Below are positions 34,817-42,919 of a stretch of 64,000 bases of DNA, piece by piece. Below the pieces are notes generated by a model that saw only the letters and a program-made list of their open reading frames with translations, made no database searches and was not told the DNA's origin. Both the position numbers and the translations under genes were made by a program. Each line of letters begins with the position of its first letter. The stretch's first letter is position 1. Source of the stretch: Bradyrhizobium sp. CCGB12 (GTDB taxonomy: Bacteria > Pseudomonadota > Alphaproteobacteria > Rhizobiales > Xanthobacteraceae); NCBI RefSeq assembly GCF_024199845.1, contig NZ_JANADO010000001.1, positions 8,172,001 through 8,236,000 of the forward strand. The letters are read 5' to 3'.

Positions 34817-36165
34817 AGTTTTGTCCCGGCGCGGCGGAGTGCGGCGATGGCCTGATCCTGGGCCGCGCTCATCGCGTCCTTTGCCGGCAGCTGGCCGGTG
34901 GCGACCTGCTCGAACGCCTTGTTGAGGACGTCGCCGACGATCGGGAACTCCTTCGAGGTGCGGTAAGCCATGTAGTTCTCGCCCTTGCCGGGCAGCTCGA
35001 GCACCTCAAGATAGAGCGCGCCGAGGTCCTGGCCGTTTACCGTATTCAACTTGCGATACTCGTCGCTGGTGATGATCGAGCGCCGACACACCGAGGAGTG
35101 ACCGTGCTCCTTGACGAGCTTCATCGAGATCTCGGGGCTGAGCGCCCATTTGATGAATTCCCAGGCTGCCTTCTGGTTTTTGGCGTTCTTGGGAATGCCG
35201 AGGCCCTGGCTGTTCGAGGCCGGATAGTCGTGCACGGGACCGGCCGGGGAGCGCACCACGCGCGCGGTGTCCTTCACCTTGCTTTCTTCGGAGAGCAGGA
35301 TCGGCGTCACCCAGGCGCTGGAATGAATGAAGATATTGGCGCGGCCGGTCAGCATCGCCTGCCGGGCCTGGTCCTCGGTGTAGGTCAAGACGCCCTTCGG
35401 CGCGCTCTTCAGGAGGTTCGCATAGAACTCGACGCCCTGGATCGCCTCGGGCGTATTCAGCGCCGGCATGACGTCGCCGGGCGGCTTCTTGAAGATGTTG
35501 CCGCCGAAGCCCTGGATGTAGGGCGGCAGATTCCAGTTGTGGAGGAACCACGACACCATGCCGCTGACGCCGTCGGTGCCGTTGATCTCGGCGCAGACCT
35601 GCTGAAGCTCGGCGAAGGTCTTTGGGATCTTCAGCCCCTTCTTCTCCATCAGGTCCATGCGCGACAGCCCCATCAGCATGGCGCCGCCTTCCCAGGAGTA
35701 GCCGTAGGTGGCGCCCTTGGCGTCGCGATAGGGCACCTGCGCGCCATCGACGAAATCCTTCGGATTCCAGTCGGCCGGCGTCAAATTGGCGTCGCCCGTG
35801 AACTCGTCGAGATTGGCGAGCAGGCCTGCCGCGATCCAGCGGGTCGCAAGCGTGAAGGTGACGTTGACGAAGTCATAGGCCGAGCCGCCCGAGGACAGTT
35901 CGAGATTGGCCTGCTGGTTGTAGACGGGCAGGGCCGAGAGCTGGAGGTCGACCTTCATGCCGGTCTTTTCCTCGAACTCGGGGATGTACTTTTGTAGCAG
36001 CGTGAAGAAGCGGTGCTGGAACGAGGCGCCGTGCAGCGTCACGCCGGCAAAGGGTTTGGTCTGCGCGATCAGTGGCGCCGGGAATGCCGCGAGCGCCGCG
36101 GTGGCGGCACTGGCTTTGAGTAATTTGCGGCGGGTGAGCGAACTCGCGCGCGATGCGGTCTTCAT
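34813..36165 (-). CDS. Extracellular solute-binding protein, family 1 (Tat-exported)
   Basis: A 450-residue sugar-type binding protein. The signal region SLTRRKLLKASAATAALAAFPAPLIAQ contains a twin-arginine motif (TRRKLLK), so it is probably folded before export, unlike most relatives. The mature part (VTLHGASFQHRFFTLLQKYIPEFEEKTGMKVDL, TLATRWIAAGLLANLDEF, YTEDQARQAMLTGRANIFIHSSAWV, NSQGLGIPKNAKNQKAAWEFIKWAL) is the standard CUT1 fold. ATG 36165 begins the signal sequence; an upstream start at 36180 would add five residues. It lies 31 bp after the FadR-type gene. Confidence 0.93.
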   Translation of the reverse strand: MKTASRASSLTRRKLLKASAATAALAAFPAPLIAQTKPFAGVTLHGASFQHRFFTLLQKYIPEFEEKTGMKVDLQLSALPVYNQQANLELSSGGSAYDFVNVTFTLATRWIAAGLLANLDEFTGDANLTPADWNPKDFVDGAQVPYRDAKGATYGYSWEGGAMLMGLSRMDLMEKKGLKIPKTFAELQQVCAEINGTDGVSGMVSWFLHNWNLPPYIQGFGGNIFKKPPGDVMPALNTPEAIQGVEFYANLLKSAPKGVLTYTEDQARQAMLTGRANIFIHSSAWVTPILLSEESKVKDTARVVRSPAGPVHDYPASNSQGLGIPKNAKNQKAAWEFIKWALSPEISMKLVKEHGHSSVCRRSIITSDEYRKLNTVNGQDLGALYLEVLELPGKGENYMAYRTSKEFPIVGDVLNKAFEQVATGQLPAKDAMSAAQDQAIAALRRAGTKL

Positions 36166-36196
36166 GCTTGTCTCCCTCAACTATTGTTTGCCGGTT

Positions 36197-36958
36197 TCAA
36201 CGCGTCCGTCTGGTGCGGGCGTTCTCGTCCTCGGTGTCTTTCTTCTGGCGCGACATGGCCGTGACGATGTTCCCTTCAGTGAGATCCATCAGCTTGTGCA
36301 TGGCCTGGCGCGCGCCGTCTGAATTGCGCGCCCAGATCTCGTCGAGCACCGCGCGGTGATAGGGCAGGCTTTTCCGCGGCGCGCCGGGATTCTTGCTCGA
36401 CATATTGAATGACATCCGCAAGGCCGCGGCGACTGTCGCGCCGAAGGCGATTAGGAAATCGTTGCCGGTGGCGATCAGGATGCCGCGATGGAACTGCAGG
36501 TCGGGCTCGGCATAGGCGACGCGATCCATACCGGCCGCGTCCATGCCGCGATAGGCGCGTTCGATCCGGGCAAAATCCTCGTCGGTGCCGCGCACCGCGC
36601 AGATCGCGCAGGCCTCGGGCTCGACGATGCGGCGGACCTCCATGATCTGCTTGGCGAACTCCTGTGTCGGCAACGCCGACAGCGTCCAGTTGAGCAGCTC
36701 CTCGTCGAGCATGTTCCAGTCGAAGCGCGCCCGCACATGCGTGCCGGCTTTCTGCTTCGAGGCGATCAGCCCTTTCGCCTTGAGCAGCGACAGTGCCTCG
36801 CGGATCGAGGCGCGGCTGACATCGAAGCGCGACGCCAGCTCGATCTCGCGCGGCAGCGTCGTGCCCTCACGCCACACGCCGGTCAGGATCATCCGCGCCA
36901 CCTCACGGGCGACCACGGCGCTCGATTGCGGGTTGTCCTTGCTAGGAGGTTTTACCAC
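36197..36958 (-). CDS. GntR-family (FadR subfamily) transcriptional regulator
   Basis: A 253-residue regulator. The winged helix is VAREVARMILTGVWREGTTLPREIELASRFDVSRASIREALSLLKAKGLI; the FCD effector domain follows with EVRRIVEPEACAICAVRG, DLQFHRGILIATGND and the metal-binding histidine region LPYHRAVLDEIWARN. FCD proteins sense small carboxylates or sugar acids. The longest frame starts with TTG far upstream; the GTG at 36958 (VVKPPSKDN) fits the usual spacing to the helix better, though its ribosome site is weak. It leads the binding-protein/permease operon and is divergent from the sulfatase gene. Confidence 0.88.
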   Translation of the reverse strand: MVKPPSKDNPQSSAVVAREVARMILTGVWREGTTLPREIELASRFDVSRASIREALSLLKAKGLIASKQKAGTHVRARFDWNMLDEELLNWTLSALPTQEFAKQIMEVRRIVEPEACAICAVRGTDEDFARIERAYRGMDAAGMDRVAYAEPDLQFHRGILIATGNDFLIAFGATVAAALRMSFNMSSKNPGAPRKSLPYHRAVLDEIWARNSDGARQAMHKLMDLTEGNIVTAMSRQKKDTEDENARTRRTR

Positions 36959-37065
36959 GTTGATCCCGGATGCGTGGAACAAAATGTCTGATTTATTGCG
37001 AGTGTCAGCGAAGGTGAGTGCAGAATTTGGCTCCCCGAGGCAAAAATAATCAAATCCGCGTCGGT

Positions 37066-37094
37066 TTGACAAGAATTATTATGTCAGACATATT
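37066..37094 (+). promoter_or_regulatory. Sulfatase promoter overlapped by a FadR/GntR-type operator
   Basis: TTGACA (37066-37071) and CATATT (37089-37094) are 17 bp apart. The perfect dyad TATGTC-A-GACATA (37080-37092) covers the spacer end and the -10, and contains the GT-NNN-AC core of FCD regulators. A partial copy ATGTCTGAT lies at 36984-36992, nearer the regulator start. A regulator bound here should block the sulfatase and its own operon until the effector appears. Confidence 0.7.
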
Positions 37095-37130
37095 TCCTGT
37101 AAGAACAACGCCGCGTAGGACAAATCGATC

Positions 37131-38558
37131 GTGACGAAGCCCCACATCATCCTGGTCATGACCGACCAGCAACGTTTCGACACGATCGCGGCGACGGGGC
37201 ATCCCTACATGAAGACGCCGAACCTCGATCGGCTGGTGCGCGAGGGCGTCTATTTCGATAATTGCTTCATCAATGCGCCGAGCTGCGTGCCTTCGCGCGC
37301 GGCGCTGTTCTCCGGCCTCTATCCGCACGCCTCGGGCGTGCTAAAGAACGGGCAGCACTGGCAGAAGACGTGGGTGAGCAATCTTGGCGAGGTCGGCTAT
37401 CACTGCGTCAATGTCGGCAAGATGCACACCATTCCCTATGACGCGAAGGCCGGCTTCCACGAGCGCTTCGTGGTCGAGAACAAGGACCGCTTCTTCGAGG
37501 GGCGCTGGTTCGCCGACGAGCTCGACAAGGCCTTTGCCGCGCACAAGCTGACAAAGCCGTCGCGCGCCGGCTATCGCAGCCTGCCTGACTATGGCGACCG
37601 CATGGGCGCCTTCACCTGGGAGATGCCGAAGTCGCTGCATCCGGACATCTTCGTCGCTGAGACCGCGATGTGGTGGCTGGAGACGCGGCCGAAGCCCGAG
37701 GCGCTGTTCATGCAGATCGGTCTGCCGGGGCCACATCCGCCCTATGATCCCTTGCCGGAATACCTCGAGCACTACCTCGCTCGCAACGACCTGCCGGTGC
37801 CGCAGCCGACCGATGCGGAGATCGAAGGCCTGCCGGCCTATCTGAAAGAGAAGCGCCGCCACGACACCGAGGTCGACCACGATGCGGTGTCATGGAAGCT
37901 CGCACCGACGCATGAAGAGATGCGCCGCCTGCGCGCGCATTACTATGCCAACGTCACCATGATCGACGAGCAGATCGGCCGCCTGATCGAGATGCTGGAC
38001 ACGAAGGGCTATCTCGACAATTGCGTCGTCATCTTCATGTCGGACCACGGCGACAATCTCGGCGAGCACGGCCTCAGCCAGAAATGGTCGATGTACGAGC
38101 CCGTCACCCGCATCCCACTGCTGTTCTGGTCGCCGAGCATATTCTCGGCGGGCCGCCGGATCCGCGAAAAATGCCAGCTGTTCGACCTTGCTCCGACCAT
38201 TCTCGATCTTGCCGGCGCGCAGCATCCAAAGCCGTTCCAGGCGCGCAGCCTGCTTCCGGCGCTGAAAGGTGAGGAATGGAGCGGCCGCGATTTTGTGTTC
38301 AGCGAGCAGGCCGGCGACGTCGCCATGACCGGCGCGCGGCTGATCACCATGGTGCGCGACGACCGCTGGAAGGTCGTGTTCATTCACGGCGCCACGGACG
38401 GACAGCTATTCGACCTCGAGACCGATCCGCTCGAGCAGCGCAATCTCTGGGGCGTGCCCGAGTATGCCGGCACGATCAGCCGCCTGAAGGACGCCTTCAT
38501 CGACTGGCGCCAGAACAGCCTGCTGGAGACGATGGATTTGAACGCGGCGGCGCGGTGA
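37131..38558 (+). CDS. Sulfatase / phosphonate monoester hydrolase family enzyme
   Basis: A 475-residue alkaline-phosphatase-superfamily hydrolase. The active-site signature SCVPSRAALFSG has Cys52, which is expected to be converted to formylglycine. Metal ligands are seen in VMTDQQR (Asp12) and in IFMSDHGDNLGEHG near residue 300; the next conserved block is GKMHTIPYD. No signal peptide, so it acts in the cytoplasm, like the rhizobial phosphonate monoester hydrolases and some sulfatases that follow uptake. It starts with GTG, preceded by TAGGA. Divergent from the FadR regulator; together with the transporter it suggests use of an imported sulfate or phosphonate ester. Confidence 0.9.
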   Translation: MTKPHIILVMTDQQRFDTIAATGHPYMKTPNLDRLVREGVYFDNCFINAPSCVPSRAALFSGLYPHASGVLKNGQHWQKTWVSNLGEVGYHCVNVGKMHTIPYDAKAGFHERFVVENKDRFFEGRWFADELDKAFAAHKLTKPSRAGYRSLPDYGDRMGAFTWEMPKSLHPDIFVAETAMWWLETRPKPEALFMQIGLPGPHPPYDPLPEYLEHYLARNDLPVPQPTDAEIEGLPAYLKEKRRHDTEVDHDAVSWKLAPTHEEMRRLRAHYYANVTMIDEQIGRLIEMLDTKGYLDNCVVIFMSDHGDNLGEHGLSQKWSMYEPVTRIPLLFWSPSIFSAGRRIREKCQLFDLAPTILDLAGAQHPKPFQARSLLPALKGEEWSGRDFVFSEQAGDVAMTGARLITMVRDDRWKVVFIHGATDGQLFDLETDPLEQRNLWGVPEYAGTISRLKDAFIDWRQNSLLETMDLNAAAR

Positions 38559-38565
38559 TTCTTCA

Positions 38566-38788
38566 CCTCGCCCCGCTTGCGGGAGAGGTCGAATTTGCGC
38601 AAGCGCAAATTCGGGTGAGGGGGAGTCTCCGCGGGGAAGGTGAGAGTAGGGCTCGTGGAGAGTCCTCATTCTCCGTCATTGCGCGCAGCGAAGCAATCCA
38701 GACTGTCAATGCGGAAAGATTCTGGATTGCTTCGCTGCGCTCGCAATGACGGTGTGGATGCATTTTGATCCCCCGCAAGCGGGGCGAG
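38566..38788. repeat. Composite repeat: family A nested inside family B, second case
   Basis: Family B arms (CCTCGCCCCGCTTGCGGG from 38566; CCCCGCAAGCGGGGCGAG to 38788) with an inner GAATTTGCGC / GCGCAAATTC hairpin surround a family A palindrome at 38674-38751. The arrangement and the junction sequence match 18510-18720. It lies between convergent genes. Confidence 0.82.
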
Positions 38789-38820
38789 CGAGCGCACCTC
38801 CGCTGCGGATGTAGCTCCAA

Positions 38821-39912
38821 TCACTCCACCAGATACTTCCTCACCGCCGCCTCATCCCACGAGATCCCGTTGCCGGGCTCTTCGCTCGGCAGCGCAAAGC
38901 CGTCCTTGATCGCGAGCCGCGTCGAAAGCACCGCATCGGCCCAGTCGACATATTCCAGCCAGTGCGCGGTGGGCGTCACGCAGAGCAGGTGCGCGCTGAT
39001 CTCCGAGAACAGATGGGTCGACATCTCGATGCCGGCGGCATGCGCAAGCGAGGCGGCGCGGAGCCAGCCGGTGACGCCGCCGATGCGCTGGACATCAGGC
39101 ATCACATAGTCGCAGGCTTCCGCCGACAGTGCAGCCTGCATCGAAAAGGCGCTGTCGAAATTCTCGCCGATCTGAACCGGCGTGCGTAGCGCGTCCGCAA
39201 TGCGGGCACAGCCGGCATAGTCGTCGTGGCGGATCGGCTCCTCGATCCAGGTCAGTCCCTCGTCGTCGAGCATCTCGCCGCGGCGGATGGCTTCGGTGAC
39301 CGTCAGCGCCTGATTGTAGTCGCACATCAGCGTCACCTGGTCGCCGACGGCCTTGCGTACCGCGCGCACGACCGCAAGATCCTCCCGTGCATCGGGCCGG
39401 CCGACGCGAATCTTTGCTGCCCGAAAACCCTCGGCCAGCAGCTTGTGGGCTTCCTCGACCGCCGCGCCCACGGGCATGATGCCGAGCCCCTTCGAATTGT
39501 AGGCGCGCACCGGCTTCGGCGCGCCGCCGAGCAGCCGCGCCAGCGGCATGCCCTTGCTGCGCGCCAGTGCGTCCCACGCCGCCATGTCGATGCCGGATTG
39601 CGCCAGCCGCTGCAGGCCGGCGAGGCCCAGCAGGGTGAAGCGCTGGGCCAGCTTGCGCTCGATCTCGAACGGCAGCAGCTCGTCGCCGGCGACGAGATCC
39701 GACATTTCCGTGACCATCGCCGTCAGTGGCTTCAAGGCAGACGGCGTGATCGAGAACAGATAGGCATGGCCCACCGCGCCCTGGTCGGTCTCGCAGTCGA
39801 TCAGCACCAGCGGCGCCTTTGCGACCGCCCCGGTCGAGGTCTGGAGCGGCAGGTTCATCGGCACGATCACGGGCCGCGCGTGGAAGCGCTTGATGCGGAT
39901 GGTCTCGGTCAT
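38821..39912 (-). CDS. Mandelate-racemase-like enolase-superfamily enzyme (KxR variant)
   Basis: A 363-residue enzyme that aligns with mandelate racemase at a constant offset of three: Lys167 (K164), Asp198 (D195), Glu224 (E221), Glu250 (E247), Asp273 (D270), His300 (H297) and Glu320 (E317) are all present, but the second lysine of KxK is Arg169 (AAKIRVG). Motifs seen: WIEEPIRHDD, VQIGENF, MPDVQRIGGVTGW, MSTHLFSEISAHLL. It should abstract the alpha proton of a carboxylate with the His-Asp dyad; loss of Lys166 argues for a dehydratase or one-sided reaction. Start ATG 39912 follows GGGAGAG. Convergent with the sulfatase. Confidence 0.9.
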   Translation of the reverse strand: MTETIRIKRFHARPVIVPMNLPLQTSTGAVAKAPLVLIDCETDQGAVGHAYLFSITPSALKPLTAMVTEMSDLVAGDELLPFEIERKLAQRFTLLGLAGLQRLAQSGIDMAAWDALARSKGMPLARLLGGAPKPVRAYNSKGLGIMPVGAAVEEAHKLLAEGFRAAKIRVGRPDAREDLAVVRAVRKAVGDQVTLMCDYNQALTVTEAIRRGEMLDDEGLTWIEEPIRHDDYAGCARIADALRTPVQIGENFDSAFSMQAALSAEACDYVMPDVQRIGGVTGWLRAASLAHAAGIEMSTHLFSEISAHLLCVTPTAHWLEYVDWADAVLSTRLAIKDGFALPSEEPGNGISWDEAAVRKYLVE

Positions 39913-40253
39913 GGATCTCTCCCGGCGGGGCGGATGCAGGTCGGGTGCCGATCTTAAGCATCCGTGATCAAACGAAAAGGCACCTGTTGCAAGGTGGCCC
40001 TTCCTCATCTGCGGGGCAGGACAATCGCCTCAAGAATGGTGCGGCATCCTTCGAGACGCCCGCTTTAGGCGGGCTCCTCAGGATGAGGATAGAAAGCGTG
40101 CGATCGCTTCAACGGGCATCGATGCCGATTAGCCTCATCCTGAGGAGACCGCGAAGCGATCGTCTCGAAGGGCGAGGCGCGCGCTCAGGCGCCGCCAAAG
40201 GTCAGATGCGATTGCCCTGCCCCTGCAGGGGATAAGCGCCGATCTGACGCGCC
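39913..40253. other. Intergenic region with family F repeat
   Basis: 341 bp between two minus-strand genes. It holds the family F palindrome at 40044-40177 and, near 39950-39985, an AT-richer segment that may be the promoter of the racemase-like gene. No further gene seen. Confidence 0.5.
40044..40177. repeat. Palindromic repeat, family F, second copy
   Basis: Ends CATCCTTCGAGACG (40044-) and CGTCTCGAAGG (to 40173) with inner CTCCTCAGGATGAGG / CCTCATCCTGAGGAG. Same family as 31627-31757. Confidence 0.75.
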
Positions 40254-41477
40254 TCAGCGCGCCGCGCCTTCGGTGAACGCGGTTTCGATCACGTCGCCGA
40301 ATAGCTGCCAGGACCGGCCGTCGAACTGGACGAGCCGCATCTGCTTGATCGGCAGATAGTTTGTGGGCGAGGTATTCATCCTGATGTCGGGCAGCGCAAC
40401 GGAGGGGTGATACCCCTTGAGTGACGCCGCCTGACGCATGATGTTCTCGCGCGAGAAGTCGTCGCCGCATTGCTTCAGCACCTGCGTCAGCGCCTCGGCC
40501 GCGGCGTAGCCATAGACTGCTGCGCTGTTGTTGGTGCTTTCGACGTGGTGGTACTGGTCCATGAAGGCGAACCAGTCCTTCATGGCGGGATCGTCCTTCC
40601 ATGCGGGATCGCTCGGATCCTTCAGGAAGGTCGCGGAGATCACGCCGGCGGAATTCTCCAGGCCCGCGGGCGCCATCGCATTGGCGATCGAGGCGGAGGC
40701 ATCGTTCACGATGAAGACCGGGCGCCAGTTGAGCGAGGCCGCCAGCTTGATCACCTTGGCTGCCGTCGATGGCACGCCGAGAAAGACGAAGATGTCGGCG
40801 CCGGCGCGCTTGAGGATCGAGACGTGCCCGTCGAGATGCTGATCGGCGATGTCGAAGGCGATGTCGACGAGGACATGACGGTTGAGGTCGCCAAGTCCTT
40901 CCTGGATGCCCTTGTAGAGCATGCGGCCGAACTGGTCGTTCTGCCAGAGCACCACGATCTTCTTCTTGGGATAATAGGCCTGGATGTAGTTGGCGTAGAT
41001 GCGTCCCTCCGACCGGAACGGTGGCTGCCAGCCCATGGTCCAAGGGAACGCCCTGGCCTGGCTCAGCTCCTCGTCGCCGGAGGCGACGAACAGCTGCGGG
41101 ATTTTCTTCTCGTTCAGATACCAGCGCGTGGCGAGATTGCCCGGCGTGCCGAACGAGCCGAACATCAGGTGCACGTCATCGGTCTCGACCAGGTTGCGCG
41201 TCAGCTCCAGCGCGGTCGCCGGGTCGGAATTGTCGTCGCGCGTGATGAAGCGGATCTTGCGGCCGTTGATGCCGCCGCGCGCGTTGATCATGTCGAAATA
41301 GGCGGCTTCCGCCTGGCCGATGGCACCGAACTCCGAGAGCGGTCCCGAATACGGCATGACATTGCCGATGCGGATTTCCTTGTCGGTCGGGGGTTGCTCC
41401 GCGTGTTGCAGGGACATCGCCCCTAGCGATGCCAAGGCAACGATCAAAACGAACAGCAGTCTGCCGGTGACGCGCAT
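40254..41477 (-). CDS. ABC transporter substrate-binding protein, branched-chain amino acid (LivJ/HAAT) type
   Basis: A 407-residue periplasmic binding protein. Signal peptide MRVTGRLLFVLIVALASLGAMSLQHAE, then IRIGNVMPYSGPLSEFGAIGQAEAAYFDMINARGGINGRKIRFI and LMFGSFGTPGNLATRWYLNEKKIPQLFVASG, typical of type I LivJ-like receptors, which bind not only Leu/Ile/Val but many aromatic or carboxylic compounds in rhizobia. No permease or ATPase genes adjoin it. It follows the racemase-like gene on the same strand only by 0.3 kb upstream, so joint use is possible but not shown. Confidence 0.92.
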   Translation of the reverse strand: MRVTGRLLFVLIVALASLGAMSLQHAEQPPTDKEIRIGNVMPYSGPLSEFGAIGQAEAAYFDMINARGGINGRKIRFITRDDNSDPATALELTRNLVETDDVHLMFGSFGTPGNLATRWYLNEKKIPQLFVASGDEELSQARAFPWTMGWQPPFRSEGRIYANYIQAYYPKKKIVVLWQNDQFGRMLYKGIQEGLGDLNRHVLVDIAFDIADQHLDGHVSILKRAGADIFVFLGVPSTAAKVIKLAASLNWRPVFIVNDASASIANAMAPAGLENSAGVISATFLKDPSDPAWKDDPAMKDWFAFMDQYHHVESTNNSAAVYGYAAAEALTQVLKQCGDDFSRENIMRQAASLKGYHPSVALPDIRMNTSPTNYLPIKQMRLVQFDGRSWQLFGDVIETAFTEGAAR

Positions 41478-41811
41478 GTCGACACCTTGACGTTGGCCCC
41501 CGACGAGGTCGGCTCGATCCGCACCGAGGCGAGTTGATCTACGTCAAGCGTTTGTCAATCCTGTGGCTTGGCGGGGCACTTCAACGTAGCGCAGGGCCGC
41601 AGCGAAATGACAGGCGTGTTGACGCGGCGCTAGTCCGCTGCTGGTCTGCTCCCTCTCCCGCTTGCGGGAGAGGGCTGGGGAGAGGGTTTCTCCTCAACGG
41701 GATAATCCCCAGGCGGAAAGAGCCCTCACCCGCGCCTTCGGCGCGACCTCTCCCGCAAGCGGGAGAGGTTGAAACCTCGGCTCCATCTGTTGCCTCGCTA
41801 CCGTGCCGCCG
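41478..41811. other. Intergenic region with family B repeat
   Basis: 334 bp between minus-strand genes. Positions 41651-41768 are a family B palindrome; 41478-41600 probably contain the promoter of the binding protein gene. Nothing else seen. Confidence 0.5.
41651..41768. repeat. Palindromic repeat, family B
   Basis: Arms CCCTCTCCCGCTTGCGGGAGAGG (41651-) and CCTCTCCCGCAAGCGGGAGAGG (to 41768), with inner GCGCCTTCGGCGC hairpin. Same family as 4588-4728. Confidence 0.85.
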
Positions 41812-42741
41812 TTACGGCAGCCCTCGCGCCTCCAGCTGATGCACCAGCAGCAGCGTCGGCTCGGCGAGGCTGTCGCCGGAGCCGTCGAGGCCGAAGGCGC
41901 TCGCGATGCCGTCACGGTTGCGCAGCAGCGCGCTGCGCGGACAGTGGCCGGCGCCGCAGAGCGTCTTCTTCAAGGTTTCGCCTTGCGCGACGACGCCGGC
42001 AGAATCGTCCGCGGCCCAGGCCAGCACGATCGGCACGTCGACATTGAGGATGCCGGGAAAGACCGAGCGCGTGTTGTACTGGCCGGCGTCGCTGCCGAGA
42101 TAGGCCTTCTCGCTGTCGCTTGCGTCCTTGCCCGCACGGTAAATGCCGGACACCAGGACCACGGCGGCGACATCGGCGCGGTCGGCCTGAAGCTCGGGAT
42201 GCGCCAGCAGGGTGGCGACATGGAAGGCGCCGGCGCCGTAGCCGACCGCAACGATCTCGCGCGCGTCGCCGTTGAACAGGTCGATATTGCCGTGGATCCA
42301 GGACAGCGCCGCCGCCACGTCCGTGGCCCCCATCGGCCAGGTCGCTGCGGGCGCCAGGCGATAGCTCACGCGCACGCCGATCATGTCGTTGCGCGCGGCA
42401 AAGCACATCGCCTGGTCCTGGATCTGCCGGGCCAGCTCCGGCGCCGCGTGGTCGCCGGTAAAGCTGTCGCCCGTCACGAACACCAGCACGGGCCGAGGCG
42501 TATCCGCCTTGGTTGCGCTGGTCGCGACGTCGAGCACATTGGCTTCGGTCTCGCCGTAGCGCAGGCCGCGCGAGAAGGTGACCTGCTCGCACAGCCGGGC
42601 GGTGCCGCCCGCCGTCGTGTCGGAATCGGTGAGGCCCACTTGCACGAGATCGGACGGCGAGGGGAGCCGGGCCGGCAAAGGTCCGTGCGCGGAGGCCGTG
42701 GTCACGAACAGAAGAAGGAAAAATGCCAGATAATTCTTCAT
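41812..42741 (-). CDS. Exported esterase-like alpha/beta hydrolase lacking the nucleophile serine
   Basis: A 309-residue protein with signal peptide MKNYLAFFLLLFVTTASA. The fold is that of carboxylesterase/BD-FAE enzymes (PRPVLVFVTGDSFTG, VRVSYRLAPAATWPMGATDVAAALSWI, VLAWAADDSAGVVAQGE). The nucleophile elbow that should read GxSxG is VGYGAGAF, with glycine in place of serine, and the HGG oxyanion loop is replaced by VTGDSF. It is thus probably not an active serine esterase; a binding or structural role is possible. ATG 42741 starts the signal peptide. Confidence 0.8.
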   Translation of the reverse strand: MKNYLAFFLLLFVTTASAHGPLPARLPSPSDLVQVGLTDSDTTAGGTARLCEQVTFSRGLRYGETEANVLDVATSATKADTPRPVLVFVTGDSFTGDHAAPELARQIQDQAMCFAARNDMIGVRVSYRLAPAATWPMGATDVAAALSWIHGNIDLFNGDAREIVAVGYGAGAFHVATLLAHPELQADRADVAAVVLVSGIYRAGKDASDSEKAYLGSDAGQYNTRSVFPGILNVDVPIVLAWAADDSAGVVAQGETLKKTLCGAGHCPRSALLRNRDGIASAFGLDGSGDSLAEPTLLLVHQLEARGLP

Positions 42742-42919
42742 GGTGGTGCCGGCCTTGCGGGACTCATATTGGCTCGCCGGTTTGGCCTGTCTTTTCAATT
42801 CGCCTCATTAGTTAGCTGGCCTTGAGGCGAATTCACGGCGCCTGCTCGGCGGCAATTCAATTGCCTGGCTGGAATGTGCGGCCCGCCCGCTGCTGTCCTT
42901 CGGCGTGACGGCGTTGGTC

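Noticed and set aside
36959..37072. Longer N-terminus of the FadR-type regulator (TTG start at 37072)
   Set aside because: Would place translation across the sulfatase promoter and operator region; TTG without a ribosome site, and GTG at 36958 fits the family length.
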